NCBI GenBank assembly: GCA_022820485.1
Contig: JAJEFJ010000043.1
Coordinates: 1 to 44,676 of the forward strand
Direction of reading: 5' to 3'
DNA: 44,676 nucleotides
DNA from: Candidatus Latescibacterota bacterium
GTDB lineage: Bacteria > Latescibacterota > UBA2968 > UBA8231
Both the position numbers and the translations under genes were made by a program. The notes under the pieces were generated by a model. It made no database searches, was not told the origin of the DNA, and saw nothing but the letters and a program-made list of their open reading frames with translations. Positions 34,222 through 44,544 of this stretch are shown here, one piece after another (position 1 is the stretch's first letter; every line of letters starts with the position of its first letter).

Positions 34222-35076
34222 ATGGTCGAAATAATACACCATGCCGACGCCAGCGAACTGCTTGCGCTTGCCGGTGCTTGCCTCGAATTGCACCAGAGCG
34301 AAAACAACTTGCCGCTCGGCCTCGCGTACGCGCTTGCCAAAGATCCCCTTCGCTACGGGCCTGAGCCGCCATTATTATTGAGCGTCTCAGAGCAAGGCAG
34401 CGCGATCGGCGCAGCCGTAATGACGCCGCCGAGGAGAATCATCCTCAGCAAATTCGTTGCGAATGGGGCTATAGCCCATCTCGTGCGCCACCTGCTTGCA
34501 ATGGAGGCGTCCATCCCCGGCGTTGTCGGGCCGGTGGCCGAAGCGCAAGTCTTTTCCGCTTGCTGGGCTGAGGCCGTGCCTAGCGCCGCGCCTAAGGAAA
34601 CCAGTCGGCTGCGCGTATTTGAAGCCCGCGCGGTCGCCGACGTGCCCCTTGCGGCGGGGGCGTTGCGCTTGGCCAGCATGGATGATCATCCGCTCATGGC
34701 GCAGTGGATAGACGCCTTTTCGCAAGAGGCGTTAGGGGAACCAGCCGATCTCGACGGAGCCAATAAAAGCGCCGAGCGATTCATCGCCGACAAACAACTG
34801 TACATTTGGGATTGCAATGGGCCGGTCTCTATAGCCAAAACGACGCGCCCGATGCGAAACGGCATAACAGTCACCGCGGTGTACACGCCGCCCGAGCAGC
34901 GCAACAAAGGATACTCCACTTCGTGCGTCGCGTCGCTGACCAAAAAACTGCTCTCCGAGCGCTATTCGTTTTGCAGCCTATTTGCCGATCAATCCAATCC
35001 AACCTCCAACAGCATCTATATGAAAATCGGCTACGTGCCTTTGGGGGATGCGCTAGAAATTGACTTCGCTACCTAA
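34222..35076 (+). CDS. GNAT-family acetyltransferase
   Basis: A 284-residue protein. The C-terminal half is a GNAT domain: [20 protein letters not shown] (the acetyl-CoA-binding Q/RxxGxG/A motif, near residue 230), then [20 protein letters not shown], where the Asn and Tyr fit the catalytic end. The N-terminal half is probably a degenerate second GNAT domain. The ATG is directly after the tamA-like stop, so it is the last gene of that operon. A short terminator follows. The substrate is unknown. Confidence 0.88.
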   Translation: MVEIIHHADASELLALAGACLELHQSENNLPLGLAYALAKDPLRYGPEPPLLLSVSEQGSAIGAAVMTPPRRIILSKFVANGAIAHLVRHLLAMEASIPGVVGPVAEAQVFSACWAEAVPSAAPKETSRLRVFEARAVADVPLAAGALRLASMDDHPLMAQWIDAFSQEALGEPADLDGANKSAERFIADKQLYIWDCNGPVSIAKTTRPMRNGITVTAVYTPPEQRNKGYSTSCVASLTKKLLSERYSFCSLFADQSNPTSNSIYMKIGYVPLGDALEIDFAT

Positions 35077-35081
35077 AACCC

Positions 35082-35102
35082 GCTGCCAGACGGCAGCTTT
35101 TT
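35082..35102 (+). terminator. Short intrinsic terminator after the GNAT gene
   Basis: GCTGCC (35082-35087), loop AGAC, GGCAGC (35092-35097), then TTTTT. It ends only 12 bases before the ilvD ATG at 35115 and may also act as a leader structure for ilvD. Confidence 0.65.
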
Positions 35103-35114
35103 GAAAGAGCTATT

Positions 35115-36956
35115 ATGCAATCATTTCGCAGCAGTACCACCACGCAGGGGCGGCGCATGGCCGGCGCGCGTGCCTTGTGGCGCGCCACTGGCATGAAGAC
35201 CGAGGACTTCCAAAAGCCCATCGTCGCCATCGCCAACTCCTTTACCCAGTTCGTGCCCGGGCACGTGCATCTGCACCCCATCGGCCAGAAGGTCAAGGAA
35301 GTGATCGACCAGCACGGCGGCTACGGCGTGGAGTTCAACACCATTGCCGTAGATGACGGCATTGCCATGGGCCACGACGGCATGCTCTACTCCCTGCCGA
35401 GCCGCGAGCTAATCGCCGACAGCGTCGAGTACATGGTGCAAGCCCACAAGGCCGACGCCCTCGTCTGCATCTCCAATTGCGACAAGATCACCCCGGGCAT
35501 GTTGCTGGCCGCGCTCAGGCTCAACATCCCGGCGATCTTCGTCTCGGGCGGGCCAATGGAGGCCGGCAAAACCGAGCTATCAACGGGCCGCGCCAAGCTC
35601 GATCTAGTCGACTCCATGGTCGCCGCGGCCGACCCCAACCTGAGCGACGAGGACGTGGCCAAGATGGAAGAACAAGCCTGCCCGACTTGTGGCTCGTGCT
35701 CGGGCATGTTCACCGCCAACTCCATGAACTGCCTCAACGAGGCCATCGGCCTAGCCCTGCCGGGCAACGGCACCATCCTCGCCACGCACGCGCTGCGCTG
35801 GGAGCTTTTTGCCGCGGCCGGCAAGCGGATCGTCGAAATGGCCAAGGCATTTTACCTAGAAGGCGACACGTCGGTGCTGCCGCGCAGCATTGCGACCTTC
35901 GCGGCCTTTGAAAACGCCATGACCTTGGACATCGCTATGGGCGGTTCCACCAACACAGTCCTGCACCTGTTGGCCATGGCCCGCGAGGCCGAAGTCAATT
36001 TCACCATGGCCGACATCGACCGGCTCTCGCGGCAAGTCCCCTGCATCTGCAAAGTGGCCCCGGTCACGCAGGAGTTTCACATAGAGGACGTCGCACGCGC
36101 CGGTGGCATTATGAGCATCTTAGGCGAGCTGTTGCGCGGCGGCAAAATCCACCCCGAGCCGCAGACCGTTGCCGGGCCGTCGTTAGGAGACCTAATCGCC
36201 GCCAACGACATCCGCGGGTCAGGTCCGGTCGACGCAATGGCCAAACAGCGCGCATTAGCAGCCCCAGGCAACGTGCGGACCAAAACCGCCTTCTCCCAGA
36301 ACAACTTTTACGCCGAGTCGGACACGGACGATCAAACGGGCTGCATCCGCTCGGTCGCGCACGCTTATTCGCAGGACGGCGGGCTGGCCGTGCTTTTCGG
36401 CAACATCGCCGAGGAGGGCTGCATCGTGAAGACGGCTGGCGTCGATGAGTCGATATGGGTATTTGAAGGCACGGCCCAGATCTTCGAGTCGCAGGACGAA
36501 GCATGCGAGGGCATCCTCGGCGGCAAGGTCCGCAACGGCGATGTGGTCGTAATCCGCTACGAGGGCCCCAAGGGCGGGCCGGGGATGCAGGAGATGCTCT
36601 ATCCAACGTCGTACATCAAGTCCATGGGCTTGGGCAAGACCTGTGCGCTGCTGACCGACGGCCGCTTTTCCGGCGGCACCTCCGGGCTGTCGATTGGCCA
36701 CGTCTCGCCAGAGGCAGCCGAGGGCGGAGCACTGGCCCTGTTGGAGACCGGCGACCGGATTCGCATCGACATTCCCAAGCGCAAAATCGACGTGCTAATC
36801 GCAGACGCCGAACTGTCTGCACGCCGCCAAAAAATAAACGCCTATCGCCCCCGCAACCGCCAACGCCACATCCCCCAATCGCTACAGGCGTATGCCGCAC
36901 TGACGACGAGCGCGGCGCACGGGGCCGTGCGGGACGTGGGTCAGCTACAGAAATAA
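35115..36956 (+). CDS. ilvD: Dihydroxy-acid dehydratase
   Basis: A 613-residue IlvD/Edd-family enzyme. The iron-sulfur cysteines are in [10 protein letters not shown] (near 120) and [20 protein letters not shown] (near 190-205). [18 protein letters not shown] and [16 protein letters not shown] complete the family pattern. It dehydrates dihydroxy-isovalerate and -methylvalerate in branched-chain amino acid synthesis; close homologues dehydrate sugar acids, and the setting next to a hydroxyacid dehydrogenase keeps that open. ATG at 35115 has GAAAGAG upstream. The gene is followed after 21 bases by the next CDS. Confidence 0.93.
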   Translation: MQSFRSSTTTQGRRMAGARALWRATGMKTEDFQKPIVAIANSFTQFVPGHVHLHPIGQKVKEVIDQHGGYGVEFNTIAVDDGIAMGHDGMLYSLPSRELIADSVEYMVQAHKADALVCISNCDKITPGMLLAALRLNIPAIFVSGGPMEAGKTELSTGRAKLDLVDSMVAAADPNLSDEDVAKMEEQACPTCGSCSGMFTANSMNCLNEAIGLALPGNGTILATHALRWELFAAAGKRIVEMAKAFYLEGDTSVLPRSIATFAAFENAMTLDIAMGGSTNTVLHLLAMAREAEVNFTMADIDRLSRQVPCICKVAPVTQEFHIEDVARAGGIMSILGELLRGGKIHPEPQTVAGPSLGDLIAANDIRGSGPVDAMAKQRALAAPGNVRTKTAFSQNNFYAESDTDDQTGCIRSVAHAYSQDGGLAVLFGNIAEEGCIVKTAGVDESIWVFEGTAQIFESQDEACEGILGGKVRNGDVVVIRYEGPKGGPGMQEMLYPTSYIKSMGLGKTCALLTDGRFSGGTSGLSIGHVSPEAAEGGALALLETGDRIRIDIPKRKIDVLIADAELSARRQKINAYRPRNRQRHIPQSLQAYAALTTSAAHGAVRDVGQLQK

Positions 36957-36977
36957 CTTTTACACAAAAGGAATCCC

Positions 36978-37934
36978 ATGAAAATCACAGTACTAGACGG
37001 ACACACCCTAAACCCCGGCGACAACTCCTGGGATCCAGTCTCGGCCTTGGGCGAATTTGCGGTGTACGACAAAACCCCTGACGACCTGATCTTGGAGCGG
37101 GCTGCGGACGCCGACGTGATCTTGACCAACAAGGTGCCGCTGACAGCCGAGACGTTTGCCCAACTACCCAACCTGCGCTTCGTGTCGGTTACGGCCACTG
37201 GGTACAACGTCGTCGATGTAGAAGCTGCACGCGCCCGCGCCATCCCGGTGTCAAACATTCCAGTGTACGGCACCGACTCGGTCGCCCAATACACCATGGC
37301 CCTGCTACTGGAGCTGTGCCACCACGTTGGTCGCCACGACGCTGCGGTCCATCGCGGCGGCTGGGCCGGATCGGGCCATTGGTGTTTCTGGGAGACGCCG
37401 CTTACGGAACTAGCCGGGAAAATTATCGGTCTCGTGGGCTTCGGGCGCATCGGCCAGCGCGTCGGCGAGTTGGCCCACGCTTTTGGCATGGAAGTCTGGG
37501 CTTATGCGCCGTCACCCAAGGACCCACCGGGGTACGAGCCTTTTGCCCTCAAGAGCACGGCGGAAATTTTCGCCGGGGCCGACGTAGTCAGCCTCCACTG
37601 CCCGCAGACGCCCGACAACACTGGTTTTGTCAACGCCGAGTTGTTGGCGACCATGAAGGAAGGGGCGCTGTTCATCAACACGTCGCGCGGCGCACTCGTC
37701 GATGAACAAGCCCTTTTGCAAGCCCTGCGCGCTGGCAAACCCCGAGCGGCGGCAACGGACGTAGCTTCCGTCGAACCAATCACCAGCGGCAACCCGCTCT
37801 TGCAAGCACCTAATCTACTCATCACGCCGCACATGGCTTGGGCCACGCTAGAGGCGCGCAAGCGACTGATGCAAATGACGGCAGAAAACGTGCGGGCCTT
37901 TCTGGACGGCGCGCCGATTAACGTGGTGAACTGA
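36978..37934 (+). CDS. D-2-hydroxyacid dehydrogenase, glycerate-dehydrogenase-like
   Basis: A 318-residue NAD-dependent enzyme. The nucleotide motif GLVGFGRIGQRVGELAHAFG lies near residue 150. The catalytic Arg is in INTSRGALVDE, the Glu in DVASVEP, and the His in TPHMAWAT. The sequence VTATGYNVVDVEAARARAIPVSN is typical of hydroxypyruvate reductase/glycerate dehydrogenase. It reduces hydroxypyruvate or a related keto acid. ATG at 36978 has AAAAGGAATCCC. It follows ilvD and precedes the beta-helix gene by 10 bases, suggesting one operon. Confidence 0.92.
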   Translation: MKITVLDGHTLNPGDNSWDPVSALGEFAVYDKTPDDLILERAADADVILTNKVPLTAETFAQLPNLRFVSVTATGYNVVDVEAARARAIPVSNIPVYGTDSVAQYTMALLLELCHHVGRHDAAVHRGGWAGSGHWCFWETPLTELAGKIIGLVGFGRIGQRVGELAHAFGMEVWAYAPSPKDPPGYEPFALKSTAEIFAGADVVSLHCPQTPDNTGFVNAELLATMKEGALFINTSRGALVDEQALLQALRAGKPRAAATDVASVEPITSGNPLLQAPNLLITPHMAWATLEARKRLMQMTAENVRAFLDGAPINVVN

Positions 37935-37944
37935 GGAGAGTGAC

Positions 37945-40176
37945 ATGGCAGAGCTTAATGACGGCCAGCCCTTCGCCACGCTCGAAGACGCCCGCGATGC
38001 GGTCCGGGAACTGAAGGCGACCTCCGGCCTACCCGCCGGCGGCCTCAAGGTCCGGGTGCACGGCGGAGTTCACGCGCTAGCTCGCGGCGTACACTTCGGC
38101 CCAGAGGACTCGGGCACGGCCGCAGCCCCCATCGTGTATTGCCCTGCCGAGGGCGAGACGATGCGCCTCTTAGGCGGCCGGCAGCTCGACCCGGCGGCGT
38201 GGACTCCGGTGATCGATCCCGCGGTCCGGGCCCGTCTGGCCGAGGGGGCGAAGGAGCACGTCGTGCAGATCAACCTAACCGCCCAGGGTGTGACAGACCT
38301 CGGTGCTTTTGCTTCGCGCGGATTCGGCCGCGACACAGCACCGGCCCATCTGGAGCTCTTCTTCAACGACCTGCCCATGACCGTGGCCCAGTGGCCCAAT
38401 GCCGGGCAGTTCGCCGCAATCACCGGCTTCACCAAACCCATGTCTAACCCCTGGGGCCAAGAAGCGGGGGATCTGACCGGCGGGTTCACCTACGACGGGG
38501 ATCGGCCGAGGCGCTGGGCACCGGCCGACGACATCTGGGTCCACGGGTACTGGGGCTATGACTGGGCCAACTCCTACGAGCGGGTCAGCCGTCTCGATCC
38601 CGAAAACCGCTTAGTGGAAACCGCTCCGCCCCACGGCAACCACCACTTCACCCCCGGGCAGCGGTTCTACTTCCTCAATGTCCTAGAGGAGCTCGACCAA
38701 CCCGGCGAGTACTACGTTGACCGCGTCAACGGCATCCTCTACTTCTGGCCTCCGGGCGACCTGTCCGAGGCGGAGGCCGTGGTATCGGAGGTGAGCGAGC
38801 CGCTGCTGACGCTGCAGAACGTCAGCCACGTGGAGATCCGCGGCCTGACCGTGGAGGCGACTTGCGGCAGCGGCATCGAGGCCGAGGGCGGCGAGGGGCT
38901 GCGCATCATCGGCTGCACCATTCGCAACTGCGGTACCTGGGCCGTGCGGATCGAGGGCGGCACCGACCACACCGTGGCCGAATGCGACATCTACGGCTGC
39001 GGCGATGGCGGCGTCAGCGTCAACGGCGGCGACCGTCCTAGTCTGACTCCCTGCAACCACGCCATCGTCAACAACCACATCCACCACTTTGCGCGCTGGA
39101 CCCGCTGTTATGTCGCCGGCATCGGGGCTGGCGGGGTCGGCATGCGCTTTGCCCACAACCTGATCCACGACGCGCCGCACAATGCCATCCTGTTCTGGGG
39201 CAACGATTTCCTGATCGAGAACAACGAGATCTACCGGGTCTGCCTGGAGACCGGGGACGCCGGGGCCATCTACACCGGCCGCGACTTCACCTACCGGGGC
39301 AACGTCATCCGCCGCAACTTCATCCACCACATGGGCGGCGTCGGCATGGGCACCATGGCCATCTACATGGATGATTGCGTCAGCGGCACCCACATTGCAG
39401 AGAACACCCTCTGGCGCTGCCAGACCGCTGTCGTGCTGGGCGGTGGCCGCGACTTCGTCGTCGAGCAGAACGTCTTCGTGGAGTGTCTTCTCGCTATCGG
39501 TGCCGACGCCCGCGGGATAGACACCAATCCGGTCTGGCAGAACAACATCAAGGGACTGTGGGAAAGCCTCAAGGCAATGCGCTACGACAAGCCCCCCTAC
39601 AGCGAGCGCTATCCCGAGATCGCGGGGGTTGACCCGCACTATGCGGTGGGGAAAGGTGTGCCCCCAGAGCACAACCGGGTCGAGCGCAACGTCTGTTGGC
39701 ACTCACCCTGGATCGGCGAGCCTTGGCCGACCGGGGCGGACAACGGCATTATCGAGAAAGACAACCTAGTCGGCATCGATCCAAAATTCACGGACGAAGC
39801 CTTCGGGGTGCTGACCCTCGGCCCGGGGTCACCGGCGCAGGGCTTGGGGTGTGGCGTGATTCCGCTCGACGAGATCGGCCTGATCCGGGATGCTACCCGC
39901 GCCACCGTGCCGCCGCGCGTGCGCACCGCCCTAGAACTGGGCAGCGAGCCGACAGAGCTGCGCTTGCGGTTGCGCAACGATGGTACCGACTCGGCCCAAG
40001 GCACGGTCGTGGTGGAGACGAGCACCTCGGCCGTCAGTGAGCGCTTCGATTACGCACTGGCTCCCGGCGAAGTCCTAGCCCGCGACCTGACCATCCGTGC
40101 CGACGACCGGATCGTGCGGATCTACTCACCGGACAGCCGCCTGCAGCCGGCGGAACTGGTCATTCCTGACCCGTAG
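37945..40176 (+). CDS. Right-handed parallel beta-helix protein
   Basis: A 743-residue protein. The N-terminus (FATLEDARDAVRELKA) matches the start of many beta-helix carbohydrate-active proteins. Regular rungs run from about 290 to 560 (VEIRGLTVEATCGSGIEAEG, LRIIGCTIRNCGTWAVRIEG, NAILFWGNDFLIENNEIYRV, GTHIAENTLWRCQTAVVLGG), with Asn/His-rich turns. The C-terminal hundred residues are a beta-sandwich-like extension. This fits polysaccharide lyases or glycosidases of the parallel-helix type, but no signal peptide is visible and catalytic residues cannot be set. GAGGAG precedes the ATG. Confidence 0.85.
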   Translation: MAELNDGQPFATLEDARDAVRELKATSGLPAGGLKVRVHGGVHALARGVHFGPEDSGTAAAPIVYCPAEGETMRLLGGRQLDPAAWTPVIDPAVRARLAEGAKEHVVQINLTAQGVTDLGAFASRGFGRDTAPAHLELFFNDLPMTVAQWPNAGQFAAITGFTKPMSNPWGQEAGDLTGGFTYDGDRPRRWAPADDIWVHGYWGYDWANSYERVSRLDPENRLVETAPPHGNHHFTPGQRFYFLNVLEELDQPGEYYVDRVNGILYFWPPGDLSEAEAVVSEVSEPLLTLQNVSHVEIRGLTVEATCGSGIEAEGGEGLRIIGCTIRNCGTWAVRIEGGTDHTVAECDIYGCGDGGVSVNGGDRPSLTPCNHAIVNNHIHHFARWTRCYVAGIGAGGVGMRFAHNLIHDAPHNAILFWGNDFLIENNEIYRVCLETGDAGAIYTGRDFTYRGNVIRRNFIHHMGGVGMGTMAIYMDDCVSGTHIAENTLWRCQTAVVLGGGRDFVVEQNVFVECLLAIGADARGIDTNPVWQNNIKGLWESLKAMRYDKPPYSERYPEIAGVDPHYAVGKGVPPEHNRVERNVCWHSPWIGEPWPTGADNGIIEKDNLVGIDPKFTDEAFGVLTLGPGSPAQGLGCGVIPLDEIGLIRDATRATVPPRVRTALELGSEPTELRLRLRNDGTDSAQGTVVVETSTSAVSERFDYALAPGEVLARDLTIRADDRIVRIYSPDSRLQPAELVIPDP

Positions 40177-40194
40177 TATAAGGTGAACTGAGCG

Positions 40195-40224
40195 TTGACA
40201 TTGCGCTCGATTTTCGGTTATTAT
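40195..40224 (+). promoter_or_regulatory. Promoter of the tmRNA gene
   Basis: TTGACA (40195-40200) and TATTAT (40219-40224), 18 bases apart, place the start of transcription at or near the first base of tmRNA (40232). Confidence 0.85.
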
Positions 40225-40231
40225 GCTCTAA

Positions 40232-40590
40232 GGGGGCGACTTGGCTTCGACGGGGTCGGAGAAGCCCAAATTGCGTGCCGAGGTCCCGACACCTCGTAAA
40301 TCCTCGGGAAACAATTAAGCGACGAAACTAACACGTACGCTCTGGCTGCCTAAATTTAGAGCAGCCCATTGGGGTCTGTTGAGCCTGCGCGGCAGGCCCT
40401 GATGACATCTCTTAGCAGGCTGGTCCCAAACTTTCGCCCGAGGGAATGGGACGAGATTTTTCGGGCTGGCTTGTTGCGAGGCCCGTTGGCCGGCAGCGCA
40501 ACAGGCGAGATAACTAAGGCCGACTACGCACGTAGTATATTTCGGTAGAACCGGTCTCGGACGCGGGTTCGATTCCCGCCGCCTCCACCA
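40232..40590 (+). tRNA. ssrA: Transfer-messenger RNA
   Basis: A 359-base tmRNA. The 5' end GGGGGCGACTTGGCTTCGAC pairs its first seven bases with CGCCTCC before the encoded CCA at 40588-40590, giving the acceptor stem; GGTTCGATTCC is the T-loop. The tag frame (40318-40353) encodes SDETNTYALAA and ends TAA; the alanine from tRNA charging would precede it. The end ALAA is the usual degradation signal. The exact resume codon (AGC at 40318 or GAC at 40321) is not certain. Typed as tRNA for lack of a tmRNA class. Confidence 0.97.
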
Positions 40591-40606
40591 TTCTTCCACA
40601 CACAAC

Positions 40607-40648
40607 ACGTCTCTCCGGGGTGATTCTCCGGAGAGACGTTTGCCTTTT
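40607..40648 (+). terminator. Intrinsic terminator of tmRNA
   Basis: A perfect 12-base-pair stem (40607-40618 with 40628-40639; ACGTCTCTCCGG) with a 9-base loop, followed by TTGCCTTTT. Confidence 0.9.
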
Positions 40649-40840
40649 AACTCTTCATTTCCCTGCCTTGACAGCGGGTCCAAAAAGCTGCCTTATATAC
40701 GGCCTTATTTATCTATACACGAGTACACCTGCCTCCCAAGTGCACTATGAGTTCATACGGATGTATCGGCAATCACCAGAAGTTCCCTGCTGATAATCCT
40801 CTCATGCGCTCCGGGCCACAGGCGAAGAGCGGATGAGCTG
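40649..40840. other. Gap between ssrA terminator and hsdR
   Basis: No gene is visible. TTGACA near 40668 followed by the AT-rich CCTTATATACGG near 40690 may be the promoter of the restriction genes, with wider than ideal spacing. Confidence 0.35.
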
Positions 40841-43605
40841 ATGCCGAGTGACAATCAGACGCCAGAACAGGCGGCACGAGACAAAATCGACAAACAACAT
40901 CTAACGCGGGTTGGATAGTTCAGGACCACAATAAAATCGACTTCAGCGCTGGTCTCGGGATCGCCGCTCGTGAGTATCGGACGGATATTGGCCCAGCCGA
41001 CTACGTTCTCCTTGTCGACAGGAAACCCATCGGCGTTGTCGAGGCCAAGCGTGAGGATTGGGGCCATAAGATCACTATGGTCGAGGAGCAATCCACCGCT
41101 TATGCCACTGCCAACCTCAGGTGGGTGAACAATCAAGAACCCCTACCATTCGTCTATGAAACGACCGGCGTGCTCACGCGCTTCACCGACAGCCGCGATC
41201 CGAAGCCCCGCTCCCGGGAGGTGTTCAACTTCCCTCGGCCAGAGACAATACAGGACTGGCTTATCCTGTCGGCCTCGCTTCGCGAGCGGCTCCAAGAGAT
41301 TCCGAGTTTAGACCCCACTAGATTGAGAGCGTGCCAAGTCAACGCCATTGAGAATCTCGAAGTATCCTTCAAAGATGACCGCCCGCGCGCCCTCATTCAG
41401 ATGGCCACTGGCTCGGGCAAGACCTACGCCGCCATCACCTCGATCTACCGGCTGCTCAAACACGCTGACGCCAAGCGCGTCCTCTTTCTCGTAGATACCA
41501 AGCATTTGGGCGAACAGGCCGAGCAGGAGTGCATGGCCTACGTGCCCAGTGACGACAACCGTAAATTCACCGAACTCTACAACGTCCAACGGCTCAAATC
41601 GTCTTACGTCGCCAAAGACAGCCAAGTCTGCATCAGCACCATCCAGCGCATGTATTCGCTCCTGAAGGGCGAGGAGTTGGACGAAGTCGTCGAAGAGATC
41701 AATCCGGCAGAAATGGTTACACGCAAAGAACCGATGCCGGTCGTCTATAACGATAAGATTCCACCCGAGTTCTTCGATTTCATCGTCATCGACGAGTGCC
41801 ACCGCTCTATCTACAACCTCTGGCGTCAAGTTTTGGAGTACTTCGACGCCTATCTCATCGGCCTGACCGCGACGCCAGACAACCGCACCTACGGATTCTT
41901 CAAGAAGAACATCGTCAGCGAGTACACCCATGAGCAAGCCGTTGCCGACGGCGTCAATGTCGGCAACGAGATCTATGTCATTGATACGAAACGGACGAAG
42001 CACGGCGGCCAGATCGAGACCGGCCAGCAGGTCGAAAAGCGCGAGCGCTTGACCCGCCGAAAGCGCTGGGAGATCCAAGACGATGACTTCACCTATGGTG
42101 CCCAAGAGCTCGACCGTGCCGTCGTCAACCCCGACCAGATCCGCACCGTCATTCGCACCTTCCGCGACAAACGGCCTGAGATATTTCCGGGCCGCACCGA
42201 AGTCCCGAAGACGCTGATATTTGCCAAGACCGACAGCCACGCCGACGACATCATCCAGGCCGTGCGCGAGGAATTCGCCGAAGGCAACGAGTTCTGCAAG
42301 AAGGTCACCTACAAAACCGCAGAAGACCCGAAATCTGTCCTCGCCCAGTTCCGCAACGACTACTACCCGCGCATCGCTGTGACCGTGGATATGATCGCCA
42401 CGGGTACCGACGTCAGACCGCTCGAATGCCTGCTCTTCATGCGCGACGTGCGGAGTCGCAACTATTTCGAGCAGATGAAGGGCCGTGGCACGCGCACACT
42501 CGACCACGACGATCTCAAGAAAGTCTCGCCCTCCGCTGTCAGTGGGAAGACTCACTATGTGATTGTGGATGCCGTCGGCGTCACAAAATCACTCAAGACT
42601 GCCAGCCAGCCGCTCATCACCAAACCCTCCGTGCCACTCAAGGATCTCGCCATGAGCGTGATGATGGGCGTGTATAACGAAGACACCGTGAGCTCCCTTG
42701 CCGGCCGCCTCGCTCGACTCAACCGACAACTCGACCACGCTGAGCAGGAACGCATCCGCGAAAAGGCTGGCGGCATCGAACTCACCAACATCGTCGGCGA
42801 CCTGCTGAAGGCCATCGACCCAGACCAAGTAGAAGCAAAGGCCCGCGAGACCGAGCGCGTACCCGACGATGCCAAGCCGTCACAGACCGCACGCGAAAAG
42901 GCTCAGGAGCAGCTAGTCCGTGACGCGGCCAGCGTGTTCAACGGCGAGTTGATCGAGCTGATTGATTCGATTCATCGCGACAAGGAACAGACCATCGACC
43001 ATGACAGCTTAGACACCGTGGAGCGCGCCGAATGGGAAGGCGACGCGCACGAGAATGCCGAAGCCATGGCACAGGACTTCCGCCAGTATTTGGAAGCGAA
43101 TCGAGACAAGATCGAAGCCCTGACCATCTTCTACACCCAACCGCATAGGCGCAGAGAGCTGACCTTCGAGATGATCCGCGAGGTTTTCGACAAGCTCAAG
43201 AGCGACCAGCCTCGACTAGCCCCTTTGCGGGTCTGGCAGGCGTACTCCTTGCTGGATGAATACAAGGGCAGCCAACCGGCGAGTGAGCTGACCGCGCTCG
43301 TGGCGTTGATCCGCCGCGTCTGCGGTATCGACGCGACGCTGTCTCCCTATTCGGAAACCGTGCGCCGCAATTTTCAGAGTTGGATCATGACGCACCACAG
43401 CGGCAGCGGAGAGAAGTTCAACGAGGAGCAGATGGACTGGCTGCGCATGATCCGCGACCACATCGGCACTTCGTTTCATCTAAACCGCGACGATTTGGAC
43501 ATGGCCCCGTTCGATGGCAAGGGCGGCATGGGGCAGATGTACAAGCTCTTTGGTGCCCGGATGGATGATGTGATTGATGAGTTGAATGAGGCGTTGGCGG
43601 CGTAA
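40841..43605 (+). pseudogene. hsdR: Type I restriction endonuclease R subunit, frameshifted near the 5' end
   Basis: From ATG at 40841 the frame reads TPEQAARDKIDKQHLT, then hits TAG at 40916. In another frame the protein goes on as GWIVQDHNKIDFSAGLG, PADYVLLVDRKPIGVVEAK (the nuclease D...ExK motif) and runs intact to 43605. One missing base near 40905 explains the shift. The rest is complete: Walker A MATGSGKTYAA, DECHRSIYNLW, GLTATP, helicase motif MIATGTDVRPLE and the C-terminal domain. The only in-frame start after the shift is ATG at 41077, which lies beyond the nuclease motif. Unless this is a sequencing error, restriction would be lost. No hsdM is in the window. Confidence 0.82.
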
Positions 43606-43608
43606 GCG

Positions 43609-44544
43609 ATGACCGATTGTGTAGGAAACATGGTCCCCAAAGGATGGCAACGATGCATTCTTCCCGACTTCACATACATCGTGATGGGCCAGTCTCCGTC
43701 CTCAACGACCTACAATCGCAGTGGCGACGGCCTTCCTTTCTTTCAGGGGAAAGCAGAATTTGGCGACCTGTTCCCAACCATCAACCAGTACTGCTCGCAA
43801 CCCAACAAGATCGCCAAGCAAGGCGCAACACTCCTGTCGGTTAGAGCCCCGGTCGGACCGACTAATCTCGCACAACACGATTGTTGTATTGGCCGTGGTT
43901 TGGCAGCACTTCATCCTTGTGGGGGAATCGAGCCGAAATTCCTACTGTATCTCTTCAGAAGCATAGAACCCGAAATGTCGAACAAAGGGACAGGTTCGAC
44001 ATTCAAAGCAATTACTAAAGGGTTCGTTGAAAGCCTCGAATTCAACCTGCCACCGCTGCCCGAACAACACCGCATCGTCGCCAAGATCGAGGAACTATTT
44101 TCCGAACTAGACAAGGGCATTGAGAGCCTGAAGGCGGCGCGGGCGAAGCTCAATATCTACCGCCAAGCCGTGCTCAAGCACGCCTTCGAAGGCAAGCTCA
44201 CGGCCCAGTGGCGCGAAGAGAACAAAGACAAGCTTGAGACGCCCGAACAATTACTCGCTCGCATTAAGCAGGAGCGAGAGGCACGCTACGAGCAGCAACT
44301 CCGGAAGTGGAAGGCCGCTGTCCAGGCATGGGAGGAAGGCGGTAAGTCAGGCAAGAGGCCGGCGAGACCACCAAAGCTAGAGGAAATACCACACTTATCG
44401 CTAACCGAAACAGAAACTCTTCCATCCCTCCCCGCTGGTTGGTCTTATCTACGCTTAGGGCTTGTGATCGACGAACCTAAGTATGGTAGTTCGAAGAAGT
44501 GTGACTACGACCACAAAGGCACGGGGGTTCTCAGAATACCCTAA
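43609..44544 (+). pseudogene. hsdS: Type I restriction specificity subunit, truncated in the second recognition domain
   Basis: A 311-residue frame. The first target recognition domain spans about 10-150 (GWQRCILPDFTYIVMGQSPSS..., LPPLPEQHRIVAKIEELF), followed by the central conserved helix (ELDKGIESLKAARAKLNIYRQAVLKHAFEGKLT) and the spacer (TPEQLLARIKQEREARYEQQ). The second domain starts at LPAGWSYLRLGLVIDEPKYGSSKK and stops after GTGVLRIP at 44542-44544. Usual HsdS proteins have about 120 more residues here. The sequence after the stop does not continue the domain in any frame I can see, so an insertion is likely. It starts 3 bases after hsdR. Confidence 0.82.

Noticed and set aside
38683..39702. 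339-codon open frame on the minus strand inside the beta-helix gene
   Set aside because: Asp/Ala/Val-rich shadow of the regular rungs, with no recognisable domain or ribosome site.
40315..40683. 122-codon open frame on the minus strand over the tmRNA
   Set aside because: Lies over the tmRNA and its terminator; a known type of false ORF.
41308..42555. 415-codon open frame on the minus strand inside hsdR
   Set aside because: It is antisense to clear helicase motifs and its composition mirrors the real gene; a GC-rich shadow.
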